Assembly (NCBI RefSeq): GCF_035975855.1
Contig: NZ_CP109055.1
Span: forward strand, 6,138,001-6,202,000
From: Streptomyces sp. NBC_01304
Lineage (GTDB): Bacteria > Actinomycetota > Actinomycetes > Streptomycetales > Streptomycetaceae
Length of the DNA stretch: 64,000 nt
Direction of reading: 5' to 3'
Shown here: positions 34,597-43,192 of the stretch, in pieces
Position numbering within the stretch: the first letter of the stretch is position 1
Layout: the number at the start of each line of letters is the position of its first letter
The notes under the pieces: model-generated
The model's database searches: none
The model's input: only the letters and a program-made list of their open reading frames with translations
What the model was told of the DNA's origin: nothing
Program-made: the position numbers and the translations under genes

Positions 34597-35621
34597 GCCG
34601 CCACCGCCTTCCGACGTACCAACGTCACCAGGAACGGCACCCCGATCAGGGCCGTCATCACGCCTGCCGGGACCTCGCTCGGGGGGAAGATGATGCGGCC
34701 GATCACGTCTGAGATCAGGAGCATCACCGGGCCGATCAGGGCCGCCATCGGGAGGACCCAGCGGTGGTCGCTGCCCACGATGGCGCGGGCGATGTGCGGG
34801 ACCGCCAGGCCGATGAAGGCGATGGGGCCTGCTGCCGCGACCGCGATGCCCGTGAGGATCGTCGCGCCGAGGCCTGCGACGACGCGGACCGTCGCGACGT
34901 TCTGGCCGAGGCCCTTCGCCACGTCCTCGCCGAGCGCCAGTGCGTCCAGACCGCGCGCGACGGACACCACGAGCACCACGCCCACCAGGAAGAACGGCCA
35001 GGTCTGTCCGACCACTTCGGTGTCGCGCCCGGCGACCGAGCCGACCTGCCAGAAGCGGAACTCGTCGAGCGCCGCGGCCTTCGTCGTCAGGACGCCCATC
35101 GTGACGGAGACGAGCAGCGCGTTGATCGCCGCACCGCCGAGCGCCAGCTTCACCGGTGTCGCACCGCCCCGCCCGCTGGAGGCGATCGCGTACACGGCGA
35201 CCGAGGCGACGGCCGCGCCCGCGAACGCGAACCAGACGTACCCGGTGAGCGTGTGCACCCCGGCGAAGGCGATGGCAAGGACCACCCCGACCGAGGCGCC
35301 CTGGCTGATCCCGAGGATGCCCGGGTCCGCGATCGGATTGCGGGTGATGCCCTGCAGCGCAGTGCCGGCCAGGCCCAGCGCGGCGCCCACCATCAGGCCG
35401 ATCAATGTGCGCGGCACCCGCAGTTCGCGTACGACGTCGGCGGCGTCGCTGTGCCCGCCGTTGAGGAGTGCGTCGAAGACGGCGGAGGGTGCGATCGCGC
35501 GGGCGCCGATGCCGAGGGAGAGCAGCACCGCGAGGCAGAGCGCCGCGAGCGCCGCCACCGTCCAGCCGATGCGTCGGACCACGAGGGCGCGTCGGGCACC
35601 GGTGGGGGGAGGGGCGGCCAT
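34593..35621 (-). CDS. FecCD-family iron ABC transporter permease (first gene of operon)
   Basis: This 342-aa permease has about nine or ten TM helices and the FecCD marks LAGTALQGITRNPIADPG and GPIAFIGLAVPHIARAIVG. It forms the membrane channel with the second permease. ATG 35621 is preferred to an upstream in-frame start because AAAGGG lies 5-10 nt before it. An iron box lies about 40 bp upstream, so the whole operon should be off when iron is plentiful. Confidence 0.93.
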   Translation of the reverse strand: MAAPPPTGARRALVVRRIGWTVAALAALCLAVLLSLGIGARAIAPSAVFDALLNGGHSDAADVVRELRVPRTLIGLMVGAALGLAGTALQGITRNPIADPGILGISQGASVGVVLAIAFAGVHTLTGYVWFAFAGAAVASVAVYAIASSGRGGATPVKLALGGAAINALLVSVTMGVLTTKAAALDEFRFWQVGSVAGRDTEVVGQTWPFFLVGVVLVVSVARGLDALALGEDVAKGLGQNVATVRVVAGLGATILTGIAVAAAGPIAFIGLAVPHIARAIVGSDHRWVLPMAALIGPVMLLISDVIGRIIFPPSEVPAGVMTALIGVPFLVTLVRRKAVAA

Positions 35622-35661
35622 CTGACCCTTTCGTAGCGGTACGAGGCGTATGCGAGCGAGA

Positions 35662-35680
35662 TTAGGCTTGGCTAAGTGTA
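35662..35680. promoter_or_regulatory. Iron box (DmdR/IdeR-type operator)
   Basis: TTAGGCTTGGCTAAGTGTA matches the 19-bp iron-box consensus TTAGGTTAGGCTCACCTAA at 12 of 19 positions, with the left half best conserved. It lies between the divergent siderophore-importer operon and a HAD hydrolase gene. Control of the importer is expected; control of the HAD gene is possible. Confidence 0.7.
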
Positions 35681-35721
35681 CGGGGCGGGTGCCCGGGCCC
35701 GGACTCGGCACAATGGCCGGT

Positions 35722-36381
35722 ATGGCATCCCAGGCAGCTCACGCGCACTCAGGTCCCGCCGGTCCCACCGTCGGATTCGACCTCGACATGACACTGATCG
35801 ACTCCCGGCCCGGCATCAAGGCTGCCTACCTGGAGCTTGCCGCCGAGACGGGCGTCCCCATCGACGCGGACCTGGCGGTGACGCGGCTCGGCCCGCCGCT
35901 GGAGACGGAACTCGCGTACTGGTTCCCCGAGGAGCGCATCCCGGAGATGGTCGAGCGGTACCGGGAGATCTATCCGGGCTTCGCGATCACGCCGACCCCC
36001 GCGATGCCGGGCGCCCGTGAGGCCGTCGCCGCGGTGCGGGCGCAGGGCGGGCGGGCGATCGTCGTCACGGCCAAGCACGAGCCGAGCGCCAAGCTCCATC
36101 TCGCGCACCTCGGCATCGAGGCGGACGCGGTGATCGGCTGGCTGTGGGCGGAGGCCAAGGCGGAGGCGCTGAGCGAGTACGGCGCCTCGGTGTACGTCGG
36201 CGATCATGTCGGCGACGTACGGGGAGCGCGTACCGCGGACGCCCTTTCGGTGGCCGTGCCGACCGGTCCGTGCAGCGCCGACGAGCTGCGTACGGCCGGC
36301 GCGGATGTGGTCCTCGCGGACCTCACCGAGTTCCCGGACTGGCTCGCGGACTACTGCGCGGCGGACGCCGAGCGCGCCTGA
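35722..36381 (+). CDS. HAD superfamily hydrolase (phosphoglycolate-phosphatase-like)
   Basis: This 219-aa phosphatase has motif I FDLDMTLID (nucleophile Asp20, acid Asp22), a cap domain, motif II VVTAKH near residue 115 and motif IV VYVGDHVGDV near 155. It should hydrolyse a small phosphoester; the substrate is unknown. ATG 35722 is chosen because CACAAT lies 7 nt upstream; another in-frame ATG overlaps that hexamer at 35713. Its end overlaps the convergent membrane-protein gene by 31 bp. Confidence 0.9.
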   Translation: MASQAAHAHSGPAGPTVGFDLDMTLIDSRPGIKAAYLELAAETGVPIDADLAVTRLGPPLETELAYWFPEERIPEMVERYREIYPGFAITPTPAMPGAREAVAAVRAQGGRAIVVTAKHEPSAKLHLAHLGIEADAVIGWLWAEAKAEALSEYGASVYVGDHVGDVRGARTADALSVAVPTGPCSADELRTAGADVVLADLTEFPDWLADYCAADAERA

Positions 36382-36596
36382 CGGCGCTGTACGGAGATCG
36401 ACTTCAAGACACCCGCCGCGGCGACCGCGAAGCCCACGCCCATCAGCATGCAGACCGCGTACGCGACTGGCGGAAACGGATCGGTACCCAGGAACAAAGG
36501 GGCCACTGTGACCAAAGTGGCCAGCGCTCCGACGAAGAAGATGATCGCGCCGGTCCGGACGAGACGGTCACCGGGGGCAGAAGGTGTGTTGCTCAC
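36351..36596 (-). CDS. Small two-TM membrane protein
   Basis: This 81-aa protein has two clear hydrophobic helices (about residues 15-36 and 44-66) and a basic tail (QRRQARSA). It looks like a conserved small Streptomyces membrane protein, but I cannot name a family. The GTG start has TACCCT 6 nt upstream and no Shine-Dalgarno. It is divergent from the cold-shock-type gene across 160 bp. Confidence 0.75.
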   Translation of the reverse strand: MSNTPSAPGDRLVRTGAIIFFVGALATLVTVAPLFLGTDPFPPVAYAVCMLMGVGFAVAAAGVLKSISVQRRQARSASAAQ

Positions 36597-36755
36597 GCGA
36601 CCAGGGTAGTTCCCTGCCCGAAAGGATCCGGCCGTCGGCGTCTGACGGTGAAGTAATCAGTCTTGTCACCGGCGCCGGGAACAATAGGCTGGGAGCGCAG
36701 GGTCCAGCAGGATCCGGCCCCCATGGCCCCAACAAGCGCGAGGACGAGGACAGAC

Positions 36756-37139
36756 GTGCCTACCGGCAAGGTCAAGTGGTTCAACAGTGAGAAGGGCTTC
36801 GGCTTCCTTTCCCGCGACGACGGCGGTGACGTCTTCGTGCACTCGTCCGTGCTCCCCGCCGGCGTGGACTCGCTCAAGCCCGGTCAGCGCGTCGAGTTCG
36901 GAGTGGTCGCGGGTCAGCGCGGCGACCAGGCCCTGTCCGTGGTGCTCCTGGACCCGGCCCCGTCGGTCGCGGCGGCCCAGCGGCGCAAGCCGGACGAGCT
37001 CGCGTCCATCGTCCAGGACCTGACGACCCTGCTCGAGAGCGTCTCGCAGCAGTTGGAGCGGGGCCGCTACCCCGACAAGGCACATGGCGCGAAGATCGCT
37101 GGCATGCTGCGGGCCGTTGCCGATCAACTTGATATATAG
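36756..37139 (+). CDS. Cold-shock-domain protein with C-terminal extension
   Basis: The first 65 residues of this 127-aa protein are a cold-shock domain: [19 protein letters not shown] (RNP1 in GFGF) and DVFVHSS (RNP2). It should bind single-stranded RNA or DNA. The second half ([20 protein letters not shown] and on) is a helical extension absent from short CspA proteins and typical of the longer actinobacterial form. The GTG start at 36756 has GAGGA upstream; an earlier in-frame start at 36663 is rejected. Confidence 0.93.
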   Translation: MPTGKVKWFNSEKGFGFLSRDDGGDVFVHSSVLPAGVDSLKPGQRVEFGVVAGQRGDQALSVVLLDPAPSVAAAQRRKPDELASIVQDLTTLLESVSQQLERGRYPDKAHGAKIAGMLRAVADQLDI

Positions 37140-37206
37140 CGCGCCTGCGCAGCAGGCTCGTTGAGGGGTGGCGGTCGGGCGACGGGTGGGCATATAGGGC
37201 GTACGA

Positions 37207-38046
37207 CTACGGGAACGACAGTGCATCGCGGCCGAGGGGCGGTACCAGCCCCTCGGCCGCGGCGCGTGTGAGCAGTCCGCGCACCGCCGCGTAGCCGTCC
37301 TCGCCGAGGTCGGCCGTGAACTCGTTCACGTAGAGCCCGATGTGCCGGTCCGCGACCGCCGGGTCCATCTCCTGCGCGTGCTCCAGCACGTACGCCCGCG
37401 AGGCCTCCGGGTCGTCCCAGGCCATCCGCACCGACGTACGGGCCGCCTCCGCAAGGGACTTGAGGGTCTCGGTGCCCAGCGAGCGCTTCGCGATGATCGC
37501 GCCGAGCGGGATCGGCAGGCCCGTGGTGGCCTCCCAGTGCTCGCCCATGTCGGCGAGGCGGTGCAGTCCGTAGTTCTGGTACGTGAAGCGCGCCTCGTGG
37601 ATCACCAGTCCGGCGTCGACCCGGCCGTCCCGCACGGCGGGCATGATCTCGTGGAACGGCAGGACGACGATCTCGCCCACACCTTGCGGAAGGACGTCGG
37701 CCGCCCAGAGGCGGAAGAGCAGGTACGCCGTCGACTTCTCGCTCGGCACCGCGACGGTCTTCCCGGTGAGGTCGACCCCGGCCTCGCGCGTGAGCACCAG
37801 CGGCCCGCAGCCCCGGCCGAGCGCGCCGCCGCAGGGGAGCAGGGCGTACTCGTCGAGGACGTACGGCAGGACCGCGTACGACACCTTGAGGATGTTGAAC
37901 TCGCCGCGCTCCGCCATGCCGTTGGTGAGGTCGATGTCCGCGAACGTCACGTCGAGCGCGGGGGCGTCGGGGATCCGGCCGTGCGCCCAGGCGTCGAAGA
38001 CGAAGGTGTCGTTCGGGCACGGCGAGTAGGCGATGTCCAGGGTCAT
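37207..38046 (-). CDS. mqnD: 1,4-dihydroxy-6-naphthoate synthase MqnD
   Basis: MqnD converts cyclic dehypoxanthinylfutalosine to 1,4-dihydroxy-6-naphthoate in the futalosine route to menaquinone. The 279-aa protein starts with the hallmark IAYSPCPNDTFVFDAWAHG and continues with NILKVSYAVLPYV, a periplasmic-binding-protein-like fold. Its ATG overlaps the mqnB stop by 4 bp, so the two enzymes are made together. The last codons contain a perfect 13-bp hairpin (37228-37260). Confidence 0.96.
   Translation of the reverse strand: MTLDIAYSPCPNDTFVFDAWAHGRIPDAPALDVTFADIDLTNGMAERGEFNILKVSYAVLPYVLDEYALLPCGGALGRGCGPLVLTREAGVDLTGKTVAVPSEKSTAYLLFRLWAADVLPQGVGEIVVLPFHEIMPAVRDGRVDAGLVIHEARFTYQNYGLHRLADMGEHWEATTGLPIPLGAIIAKRSLGTETLKSLAEAARTSVRMAWDDPEASRAYVLEHAQEMDPAVADRHIGLYVNEFTADLGEDGYAAVRGLLTRAAAEGLVPPLGRDALSFP
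37228..37260 (-). terminator. Hairpin inside the 3' end of mqnD
   Basis: GCGGCCGAGGGGC (37228-37240) pairs perfectly with 37248-37260 around a 7-nt loop. No T-run follows at once. It may slow or end transcription just before the stop codon, or only reflect coding sequence. Confidence 0.4.
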
Positions 38047-38696
38047 GGGGTGCCTCCCGGCTCCGGCTCATTCAGTACGGGCACGAGCTTGCCGAACGCC
38101 TCGGTGAGGGCGGCCAGCGCGTCGCCGATGCGCCAGGCGGCGCGGTCGCGCGGGCCGACCGGGTTGGAGATCGCCCGGACTTCGAGGACGGGCAGGCCGT
38201 GCGCGGCCGCGGCCTCGGCGACGCCGAAGCCCTCCATCGCCTCGGCCAGGGCGCCCGGATGGCGGGCGGCCAGCTCGGCCGCCCGCTCGGCGGTGCCGGT
38301 CACGGTGGAGACGGTGAGGACGGTCCCGGCTGCCCCGCCGGCTGCGGCGACGAGGCGGCGTACGAGATCAGCGGGCGGATCGTGCGCGATCGATCCGAAG
38401 CCGAGGTCGGTCACCGGGACGAAGCCCTCGGCGGTCTCGGCGCCCAGGTCGGCGGCGACGATCCGGTCGGCCACGACGAGCGAGCCGACCGGCGCCGCGG
38501 GCTGGAAGCCACCGCCGATGCCCGCCGAGATCACCAGGTCGTACCGCCTGTCGTTCGGCGCCTTCGCGAGTGCGGTCGCGGTGGCGACGGCTGCCGCGGC
38601 GGGGCCCACCCCGGCGGCCAGGACGTCAAGGCCCGATGCCCCGGCGCGTACGGCGTCGGCCTCGGCGGGGACGGCGGTGACGACCAGGATGCGCAT
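38043..38696 (-). CDS. mqnB: Futalosine hydrolase MqnB
   Basis: MqnB removes hypoxanthine from futalosine in menaquinone synthesis. The 217-aa nucleosidase-fold protein begins RILVVTAVPAEADAV and has SAGIGGGFQ near residue 55 and AEAMEGFGVAEAAAAHGLPV near 155, with the family's catalytic glutamate-methionine segment. It lies 9 bp after the DUF2771 gene and overlaps mqnD by 4 bp, forming a three-gene operon. Confidence 0.95.
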   Translation of the reverse strand: MRILVVTAVPAEADAVRAGASGLDVLAAGVGPAAAAVATATALAKAPNDRRYDLVISAGIGGGFQPAAPVGSLVVADRIVAADLGAETAEGFVPVTDLGFGSIAHDPPADLVRRLVAAAGGAAGTVLTVSTVTGTAERAAELAARHPGALAEAMEGFGVAEAAAAHGLPVLEVRAISNPVGPRDRAAWRIGDALAALTEAFGKLVPVLNEPEPGGTP

Positions 38697-38705
38697 GGGG
38701 TGGTG

Positions 38706-39203
38706 CTACTTGCCCTTCTTGAACTCGAACTGCCAGACGCCCTTCACGGACTTGTCCTTGAGTTCGAGGATGGCGACCTTCGCCTTGTCCAGCGGAGCGG
38801 TCTGGCCGCCCATCGCGTCCTGGCCCGAGGAGAAGAACACGCTGCCCGGGATGGAGCGGTACGTCTTCTTGTACGCCTCGCCCTCGATGGGCTTGCCGTT
38901 CACGAACAGCACCCAGCCGTTGTCGGCGACCTCGGGGTCGACGCCGAAGCGGACCTTGTCGTCCATGCCGACCGTGAGGGTCTTCTTGCCGCCCTTCTGC
39001 AGGCAGTCCTGGATCTTGCCGTCGGCGAGGGTCTTGCTGTGCGCGTAGCAGGACGCCTCGGACGACACCGACTTGTCGCCGACCGTCAGCGTCGCCATCG
39101 GGGAGGGCTTCTCGCAGGCGGAGAGAACAAGGAGTCCGGCCGACACGGCGCCGAGAGCGGCCGCGGTCCGGCGGGCCTTGGCGGAAGAGAGCAGGGAGGT
39201 CAT
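38706..39203 (-). CDS. DUF2771 family lipoprotein
   Basis: This 165-aa protein has a signal peptide ending in lipobox LSAC (Cys30), so it is a membrane-anchored lipoprotein. The rest has the pattern of DUF2771, with two cysteines (SCYAHSK, IQDCLQKG) that may form a disulfide. Function unknown. It is the first gene of the mqnB-mqnD operon. TAGCCT lies 6 nt before ATG 39203 with no Shine-Dalgarno. Confidence 0.85.
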   Translation of the reverse strand: MTSLLSSAKARRTAAALGAVSAGLLVLSACEKPSPMATLTVGDKSVSSEASCYAHSKTLADGKIQDCLQKGGKKTLTVGMDDKVRFGVDPEVADNGWVLFVNGKPIEGEAYKKTYRSIPGSVFFSSGQDAMGGQTAPLDKAKVAILELKDKSVKGVWQFEFKKGK

Positions 39204-39254
39204 GGGCAGAGGCTATCGGGCGGGCGGTGGTGGCCGTGTCACCACCCCGCCGCC

Positions 39255-41000
39255 TCAGACATCGCCGAACACGAACTCCGAGAACGCGAACTCTCGGCCC
39301 CCCAGCGTTCCCGCCGTCCGCAGCTCTGCGCGGCGGATCTTGCCGGAGACCGTGACGGGGAGACGGTCCGCGAACTCCAGCGTCTTGACCCACTTCTCCG
39401 GGGGCAGCTCCTCGGCCACCGCCGTGAACAGGTCTTTTGCTGACACGGCGGCCGCCGCAGGGTCGGTCGGGACCACGAAGGCCTTGGGGATCCACACGCC
39501 GACCGGGTGCGGCACCGGCACCACCGCCGCCTGCGCGACCGACGGGTGGGCGAGCAGCACCCGTTCCAGCTCCAGCGGGGAGATGCGGTGGTCGAACGAC
39601 TTGAACATGTCGTCGTCGCGGCCCACGTAGCGCAGCTCGCCGTCCTCGCCCAGGTTCACCAGGTCCCCCGTGTGGTAGTAGCCGTCGGCGAACGCCTTCG
39701 CGGTGCGGGCCGGGTCGTCGACGTAGCCGTTCATCACGCCGATCGGGCGCGGCTCCAGGGGGAGGCACAACTCGCCCGTGGCGCCCGGCGCGACGGGGGT
39801 GCCGGTCTTCGGGTCGAGGACCGCGATCGTGTAGCCGGGCAGCGGGCGGCCCATCGTGCCGGGCTTCGGGGGGCGGCCCGGGACGTGGCCGAGCTGGCCG
39901 GTCGTCTCGGTCTGGCCGTAGCCGTCGCGTACGTACACGCCCCACGCCTGGTGCACCGCGTCGAGCAGCGAGCCCTCCAGGGGTTCGCCGGCGCAGGCGG
40001 CCTCCCGCAGCGCGGGCGGTGCCTCGCCGAGGCCGTGCGCGAGCAGGCCGCGCCAGATGGTCGGGGCCGCGCAGAAGACGTTCACCGGGTGGGTGCGCAG
40101 AACGTCCAGGATGTCGGCGGGAGTTGAGCGGTCCGGGGTCACGGCGACCACCGTGGCCTCGGCGTTGAACGGCACGAAGAACGAGCTCCAGGCGTGCTTG
40201 GCCCAGCCGGGCGCGGAGATGTTGAGGTGCACGTCGCCGGGGCGCACACCGTTCCAGTACATCCCCGAGAGGTGGCCCACCGGGTAGCTGGTGTGGGTGT
40301 GCTCGACCATCTTGGGGCGGGAGGTCGTGCCCGAGGTGAAGTAGACGAACAGCGGGTCGTCCGCGGCGGTCGGGCCGTCCGGCTCGAAGGGTTCCGTGGT
40401 GGCGGGTACGTCGCCGTAGTCGTGCCAGCCGGGGACGGGGGCGCCGACCGCGATCGGGGTCCAGTGGCCGGGCACCTTCGCGAAGCGCCCGGTGAGGGCC
40501 GACGCGGCCACCACGTGGCGGACCTGGGCGCGCTCCACGCGGTCCGCGAGGTCGTCGGGGGTGACGGTCGTGTAGGTGGGGACGACCACCGCGCCGAGCT
40601 TCATCGCGGCGAGCATCGTCTCGTACAGGGGGAGGCCGTTGTCGAGGGCGAGGAGGACGCGGTCGCCGCGCCGGACGCTCAACTCGCGCAGCCAGAGCGC
40701 CACTTGGTCGGAGCGGCGGGAGAGTTCGGCGTAGCCGGCGCGGTGTTCGCCGTCCTCGTCCAGGACCAGGACGGCGGTGGTGTCGTTGCCGTCGGCGATG
40801 GCGTCGAACCAGTCGAGGGCCCAGTTGAACCAGCCGGTGGTCGGCGGGCGGAACTCGCGTACGGCCGCGTCGGGGTCGTCGCGGTGCCTCAGGAGGGTGT
40901 CGCGTGCTGTGCGGAAGGCGGCGGTGGCCTCGGGGTTGCGGCCGGGGCGGGGGCCTGCCGGCGGGGCGGGGAGGGCGAGGGTGAGGGTGGGGGTGGGCAC
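39255..41000 (-). CDS. AMP-forming acyl-CoA synthetase / ligase
   Basis: This 581-aa ANL-superfamily enzyme activates a carboxylic acid as acyl-AMP, then usually loads CoA. The P-loop YFTSGTTSRPKMVEHTH is near residue 195, YGQTETTG near 350, YHTGDL near 435 and the C-terminal catalytic lysine in TVSGKIRRAEL near 558. Sequence around APGWAKHAWSSFFVP resembles medium-chain and acetoacetyl/benzoate-type ligases; the substrate is not clear. I choose GTG 41000 with AGGAG upstream; the open frame runs much further but only as a shadow. Confidence 0.9.
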   Translation of the reverse strand: MPTPTLTLALPAPPAGPRPGRNPEATAAFRTARDTLLRHRDDPDAAVREFRPPTTGWFNWALDWFDAIADGNDTTAVLVLDEDGEHRAGYAELSRRSDQVALWLRELSVRRGDRVLLALDNGLPLYETMLAAMKLGAVVVPTYTTVTPDDLADRVERAQVRHVVAASALTGRFAKVPGHWTPIAVGAPVPGWHDYGDVPATTEPFEPDGPTAADDPLFVYFTSGTTSRPKMVEHTHTSYPVGHLSGMYWNGVRPGDVHLNISAPGWAKHAWSSFFVPFNAEATVVAVTPDRSTPADILDVLRTHPVNVFCAAPTIWRGLLAHGLGEAPPALREAACAGEPLEGSLLDAVHQAWGVYVRDGYGQTETTGQLGHVPGRPPKPGTMGRPLPGYTIAVLDPKTGTPVAPGATGELCLPLEPRPIGVMNGYVDDPARTAKAFADGYYHTGDLVNLGEDGELRYVGRDDDMFKSFDHRISPLELERVLLAHPSVAQAAVVPVPHPVGVWIPKAFVVPTDPAAAAVSAKDLFTAVAEELPPEKWVKTLEFADRLPVTVSGKIRRAELRTAGTLGGREFAFSEFVFGDV

Positions 41001-41134
41001 GGCTGGGCTCCTGGGTTGGGCTTGGGCGCTGGGCTTGGGTGCTTTTCGGTCGGGCCCGACCGGGGCTTCGGCTGCTTGCTGCCGGGTCGTTGCCGCCGGT
41101 TCGTTGCCGCCGGTTCGTTCGTGGTCGGGGCCGT

Positions 41135-41204
41135 GTCGGTAGGTACGTGCTCGCCGCGGGCAATTGCAGGTGGTGCGGTACGCGTCGAGCACGTACCTAC
41201 CGAC
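41135..41204. repeat. Perfect 19-bp inverted repeat with 32-nt loop
   Basis: GTCGGTAGGTACGTGCTCG (41135-41153) pairs with 41186-41204. It lies in the 250-bp gap between the flavoprotein gene and the ligase gene, both on the minus strand. It could be a terminator, an operator or a relic of a mobile palindrome. Two copies of CCGGTTCGTTGCCG lie beside it. I see no gene in the gap. Confidence 0.8.
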
Positions 41205-41251
41205 CCGACCCCTCGCGCCTCGTACCCGGCTGACTGCCGGTGGGTGGTGGC

Positions 41252-43192
41252 TCAGGCGCGGCCGGCCGTCGCGATCACGGGCTCTCGTACGGTTGCTTCG
41301 CGCTCGGCGCGGTCCAGGCCGAGGAGCATGTCCGTGGCGATCGCGTCCGCGTCCCTGCGGAACAGGGTGTTCAGGCCCGGCTTTCCGCTGCCGACCTGGG
41401 TGAACCAGCGGGTGTGCTCGGTCGGGATGCCGAGCGCGTACAGGTCGTGGTCCGAGACGCCCTTGGCGTCGACGACGTGGAACGGGGTGAGGGTGACGTT
41501 GAGGCCGCCCGTCGGCTCGGGGGCGCCGCCGTCCGGGGCCTCCAGGACGTACTCGCTGACCGTGCCGTCCGCGATCAGGGTGCGCATGAGGAGGGAGGTG
41601 TCGCGGTTCAGGTCGGGGGTGGGGATACGGGCGTCGATCAGGAAGTCCACCACGTGGGAGGAGCCGGTCACCTGGGGCGAGGAGACCCGGAAGCGGCCCG
41701 CCGCCTCGTCGGCCGTGAACTGCGTTGCCGGGCCCGCGACTTCGACGACCCCGGCCTCGATGAGGGCGACGAGCTGCCGGACCCGCTCGGCCGGCGGGCC
41801 CGCCGAGAGCAGGGCGTTGACCGGCAGGAAGGCGCGTTGGAACTCGTCGGTGTGGGAGTCGGGCTGCAGGCCGTTGTAGTCCACGGCCTCGCGGACCACG
41901 TTGCGGATGTCGCGCAGCACGTCGAGCGCGGCCTTCAGCGGTCCGTCGAAGTTGCCGAGCGCCGCCTGGTCCAGGTCGGCCCGCATGACGTCGAGGAGGC
42001 GGGCCCGGAACGCGTCGGGGCCGTTGAAGTGCTTGTCGGCGAAGGGGCGGGCGAGTGCCTGGAGGTCCAGCGGGGGCAGTTCGGCGCCGGGGTCGGTGCG
42101 CTCGTGCGTGGTGCGGTAGACGTGCTCGACCTCCTGCAGGAGCAGGGGGAGTACGTCCTCGTCGAAGCGGAGCTTGCCGCTGCCGCCTTGCTTGATGCGA
42201 CGGTGGCGGGCCTCGGAGACCGCCGCCGAGGTGAGGAAGAGCGGCTTGTGGGTGTGGTCGGGGCGCTTCTGGTTGCGGCCGCGAGCCGGGATGGGCAGTC
42301 CGCTGCGCGAGCCGGTGAAGATGCGGGGTTCGCGGCCGCTGGGGACGTAACTGCCGTCGGCGGCGAAGGTGCCGCCTCGGCCGACGGTGAGGCTCAACAT
42401 GACGTCGTAGAAGGAGAGTCCGAGGCCGCGGATGCCGACCGGCGCGCCCGCCGGGATCGCCGCCAGGTCCATGTCGGCGGCCGAGTCGCCGGAGTAGTAG
42501 CGCAGGCCCGGGTGACGGACCGCGAAGTCGAGCATGTCCGACTCGAAGGGGTCGGGGGCGTTGAGCGGGTGGCCGGTGGCGAGCAGGACCTTGTCGGCCT
42601 CGATGAGGTGCGGTGTCGCGTTCAGGGCGAGGACGTGGCCGCCGCCGTCCTGCTTGGAGAGCTGCTCGACGCGGGCGCGGACCGGTATCAGGTCGACGTG
42701 GTCGGGCAGGTTGGCCGCGATCGAGTCGTAGACGGCGCGCAGGTACTGGCCGTACCGGAGTCGGGATGCGTAGTCGTCGGGGCCGAGCAGCGGCTCGCCG
42801 AACCGCTCGTGCCGCCCCTGGATCCACTCGCCGAGCGAGGGGCCCGCGCCGGGCCGGGCCGGGCCGCCGTCCGGGACGCCGGAGTACATGGTGACCTGGG
42901 CGACGACCGTGTTCATCGTGAACCACTCGTCCTGGTCGGTGCGCCAGACCCGGCCCGCGCCGACCTCCGTGTCGTCGATCGCGAAGATCGAGACCCGGCG
43001 GTCGTCGGCCGGCCGCTCGCGCTCGGTGAGGTGCACGGCGAGGCGTTCGAGGACGGAGATGCCGCGGGGGCCGGTGCCGACGACGGCGATGGTGTACGGG
43101 TGTTCGCCGCTGGACAAGTCCGCGTCGTAGGCGGGCAGTTCGGAGGTCAGGTCGGCGGGCATGTCGGTGGGCTCGGGCAGGTCGGTGGTCAC
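41252..43192 (-). CDS. FAD/NAD(P)-binding protein
   Basis: This 646-aa flavoprotein has an N-terminal Rossmann fold, IAVVGTGPRGISVLERLA (about residues 33-50), and matches the FAD-NAD(P)-binding group found next to natural-product genes. FTMNTVVAQVTMY and LLATGHPLNAPDPFE are typical of it. The reaction is unknown; N-hydroxylation or amine oxidation is possible. The GTG start at 43192 overlaps the glutamate mutase E stop by 4 bp, so it is translationally coupled to the mutase and likely acts on its product or substrate (inference). Confidence 0.88.
   Translation of the reverse strand: MTTDLPEPTDMPADLTSELPAYDADLSSGEHPYTIAVVGTGPRGISVLERLAVHLTERERPADDRRVSIFAIDDTEVGAGRVWRTDQDEWFTMNTVVAQVTMYSGVPDGGPARPGAGPSLGEWIQGRHERFGEPLLGPDDYASRLRYGQYLRAVYDSIAANLPDHVDLIPVRARVEQLSKQDGGGHVLALNATPHLIEADKVLLATGHPLNAPDPFESDMLDFAVRHPGLRYYSGDSAADMDLAAIPAGAPVGIRGLGLSFYDVMLSLTVGRGGTFAADGSYVPSGREPRIFTGSRSGLPIPARGRNQKRPDHTHKPLFLTSAAVSEARHRRIKQGGSGKLRFDEDVLPLLLQEVEHVYRTTHERTDPGAELPPLDLQALARPFADKHFNGPDAFRARLLDVMRADLDQAALGNFDGPLKAALDVLRDIRNVVREAVDYNGLQPDSHTDEFQRAFLPVNALLSAGPPAERVRQLVALIEAGVVEVAGPATQFTADEAAGRFRVSSPQVTGSSHVVDFLIDARIPTPDLNRDTSLLMRTLIADGTVSEYVLEAPDGGAPEPTGGLNVTLTPFHVVDAKGVSDHDLYALGIPTEHTRWFTQVGSGKPGLNTLFRRDADAIATDMLLGLDRAEREATVREPVIATAGRA

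Noticed and set aside
39255..42926. A 1,223-aa leftward open frame covering the ligase and beyond
   Set aside because: Only the part from GTG 41000 is ligase-like. The rest is a shadow of the flavoprotein gene, which has a clear FAD motif in another frame.
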